From: Methylobacterium sp. B4
GTDB taxonomy: Bacteria; Pseudomonadota; Alphaproteobacteria; Rhizobiales; Beijerinckiaceae
Length of the DNA: 64,000 bases
NCBI RefSeq assembly: GCF_003201865.1
Contig: NZ_QJJJ01000007.1
Coordinates: forward strand, 124,001 to 188,000
Reading direction: 5' to 3'
Shown here: one piece after another, positions 63,201-64,000 of the stretch
How positions within the stretch are numbered: the first letter of the stretch is position 1
How the letters are laid out: each line of letters starts with the position of its first letter
Notes under the pieces: generated by a model
Told to the model about the DNA's origin: nothing
What the model saw: the letters and a program-made list of their open reading frames with translations, nothing else
The model's database searches: none
Made by a program: the position numbers and the translations under genes

Positions 63201-64000
63201 GATCGCGATCTACCGCGGGGCGCTCGCCGAGGCCGGGCACGATCCGGCAGCCCACACCGTGACGCTGATGCTCCACACGCTGCTCGGCGAGGACCGGGAG
63301 GCCGTGCGCGCCCTGGCGCGGGAGCCGATGCGGGAATACCTGCGCAGCGCCGCCGCCCTGGTGAAGCAGTACGCCTGGGCCTTCCCGGCCTTCAAGCGCC
63401 CGGCCGGCGTGACCCAGCCCATGGCGCTCGACCTGCGCACCCTCGCACCCGAGGAGATGGACGCGATCCTCGACTTCGCCTTCGAGCGCTACTTCGAGGA
63501 TAGCGGCCTGTTCGGCACCCAGGCCGACGCCCTCGCCCGCGCCGCGCAGGTGAAGGCGGTCGGCGTCGACGAGATCGCCTGCCTGATCGATTACGGCCTG
63601 CCCACCGCCACGGTGCTGGAGCGCCTGCACCCGCTCGCCGCCGTGGTGGCGGCCTGCAACCGCGGGGCGGCCGAGGCGGCGGAAGAGCCGGACGGGCTCG
63701 GCGCGCTGATCCGCCGGCACCGGATCAGCCACCTGCAATGCACGCCCTCCATGGCCCGCATGCTGCTGGGTTCGCCCGAGGACCGCGCGGGACTCGGCGC
63801 GCTGCGTCACCTCTATGTCGGCGGCGAGGCCGTGTCCGGCGACCTGCTCGCGGAACTTCGGGCGGCGGGTGTCGCCACGATCACCAACATGTACGGACCG
63901 ACCGAGACGACGATCTGGTCCTCGACGCACGAGGCCCTGCCCTGCACCGGCACGGTGCCGCTCGGCCGCCCCATCGCCAACACGAAGCTCTACGTGCTCG
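60268..64000 (+). CDS. NRPS with formyltransferase, partial C, and A domain containing a luciferase-like monooxygenase (truncated by window end)
   Basis: The frame is open from ATG 60268 to the edge (1244 residues). Residues 1-200 are a methionyl-tRNA formyltransferase-type domain with the catalytic His/Asp in NFHDGPLPHYAGLN (about 95) and a C-terminal formyltransferase subdomain to about 300. Then a short region like the end of a condensation domain (350-540) precedes an adenylation domain starting at about 545; core A3 is YTSGSTGRPKG (about 693). Between A-domain parts (about 775-1110) lies an FMN-dependent luciferase-like domain (FSLFHWGQAERGGEMYRLLL, VWTPERHFHDFG, RAGSCVLPLHHPARVAEEWA), as in the MupA/Atu3671 family. 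The A domain resumes with HLQCTPSMARMLL and NMYGPTETT. It likely makes an N-formylated and oxygenated aminoacyl unit. Confidence 0.9.
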   Translation, partial: MRASTERRLVLMGDQSLLAQCGETALRRGHRIVAVVTASDAVAHWADEAGLPVIKAGSDVAAALAEEAFDWFLSIANLRIVPRSVWGRALEGAANFHDGPLPHYAGLNTPAWAILNGEASHGITWHAMTDAVDAGGVYVARRFEVAPDETGFSLNGRCFEAGIESFAELLDGIEAGTLAPRPQEPGPLTLYRRTARPEAAGILRFDRPAEELARLARALDFGPGYANPLLTPKLCIDGRAYPVASVSATGALTVSPPGTVLDADADGLTVAALDGAVRVEGLRQEDGTALAADTLAAAGDALPLFEAGALAQITRAAEPAVRNEAWGEARLAALAPLALPEIRPEGTGATRFEHLSVGLPPVLSGTRALAMLAAYLARVSDEPRFDVAYADAQVGAAGRAYPGLFSPVLPLRIEAEGMTGDGLERAVAAEIAALRARATLPADLPLRRPGLAVPRYGVALVEGSGPDHAVPGCPLTLVAGGCEALIVYDAARLPREDAEALAERIATFAAAFAAEPSRAIEDLPLLSEAWRERMLVAWNRTETPYDAACIHALIERQVDRTPEATALVSGSESLSYRALDERANRVAHALRARGVGPDQPVGLYAARGLDLVVGALAIQKAGGAYVPLDPAYPRERLALMIEDSGLSVVLTQRALAGSVPGAAQTILSIEEAGTGPATRPESGVSPAHAAYVIYTSGSTGRPKGVVVEHRNVANFFAGMDERIARDEPEQPTWLAVTSLSFDISVLELFWTLSRGFKVVVAAPPTGATAAPAAVPMTFSLFHWGQAERGGEMYRLLLESARFADAHGFTAVWTPERHFHDFGAPYPNPAVTGAAVAAVTSRVAIRAGSCVLPLHHPARVAEEWAVVDNLSGGRAGIAFASGWMPEDFLLRPENAPPRNKDALVRDLDTVRRLWRGEAVPFDGPGGTIDVITQPRPVSRELPVWITTAGNPDSFREAGRLGANLLTHLLGQSVDELGEKIAIYRGALAEAGHDPAAHTVTLMLHTLLGEDREAVRALAREPMREYLRSAAALVKQYAWAFPAFKRPAGVTQPMALDLRTLAPEEMDAILDFAFERYFEDSGLFGTQADALARAAQVKAVGVDEIACLIDYGLPTATVLERLHPLAAVVAACNRGAAEAAEEPDGLGALIRRHRISHLQCTPSMARMLLGSPEDRAGLGALRHLYVGGEAVSGDLLAELRAAGVATITNMYGPTETTIWSSTHEALPCTGTVPLGRPIANTKLYVL

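Noticed and set aside
60874..63930. A 1018-residue minus-strand open frame over the NRPS
   Set aside because: The plus strand carries formyltransferase, adenylation and luciferase-like motifs; the minus frame has none.
60268..64000. Identification of the PKS/NRPS as a named siderophore cluster
   Set aside because: The Atu3671-like architecture is recognisable, but no transporter or remaining modules are visible, so the product cannot be named.

Overview
This GC-rich, densely coded window looks like chromosomal DNA of an alphaproteobacterium of the Hyphomicrobiales, most probably a Methylobacterium/Methylorubrum relative. That assignment rests on base composition, gene content (hmu haem uptake with hemP, PrtD/PrtE type I secretion, TadE/TadG-like proteins, Atu3671-like NRPS) and a rhizobial-type palindromic repeat; it is inference, not an alignment. 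No rRNA, tRNA or CRISPR array was seen. Both window edges cut a gene.

Layout. (1) 1-1452, minus: the start of a large repeat protein. (2) 1739-3535, minus: a secreted-type zinc metallopeptidase, divergent from an operon at 3658-14278 that encodes a giant multicopper oxidase of the MnxG/McoA kind (split by an apparent +1 frameshift near 8630), an exported 601-residue protein, a SCO1/SenC copper protein and a c-type cytochrome fused to a ligand-binding-like region. (3) 14514-19806, minus: haem uptake (TonB receptor, hmuV, hmuU, hmuT, hemP). (4) 20260-27390: a tartrate catabolic island in the order known for Agrobacterium ttuABCDE: LysR regulator, MFS transporter, tartrate dehydrogenase, glycerate kinase-type TtuD (frameshifted here) and pyruvate kinase, flanked by decayed IS3-family pieces. 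(5) 27383-32737, minus: c-di-GMP and phosphorelay signalling (GAF-PAS-GGDEF, hybrid kinase with Hpt, REC-HD-GYP). (6) 32842-35733, minus: three TadE/TadG-like pilus-associated proteins. (7) 36061-42856, minus: a type I secretion adaptor and ABC exporter preceded by two unusual repeat proteins that share sequence motifs and are probably its cargo. (8) 43343-46454: two small unknown proteins and a NarL-type two-component pair. (9) 46650-53077: surface polysaccharide synthesis (priming sugar transferase, GT4, WecG/TagA, GT2, SGNH-like protein). (10) 53515-64000: a divergent PKS/NRPS pair. The PKS is KS-AT-KR-DH-ACP-TE; the NRPS begins with a formyltransferase domain and carries a luciferase-like flavin monooxygenase inside its adenylation domain.

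The strongest candidates for new biology are the type I secretion locus with its two motif-sharing cargo proteins, the PKS plus formyltransferase/monooxygenase NRPS, and the giant multicopper oxidase operon. Two genes (multicopper oxidase and ttuD) each carry what looks like one extra base. These could be true mutations or assembly errors, and raw reads would decide.
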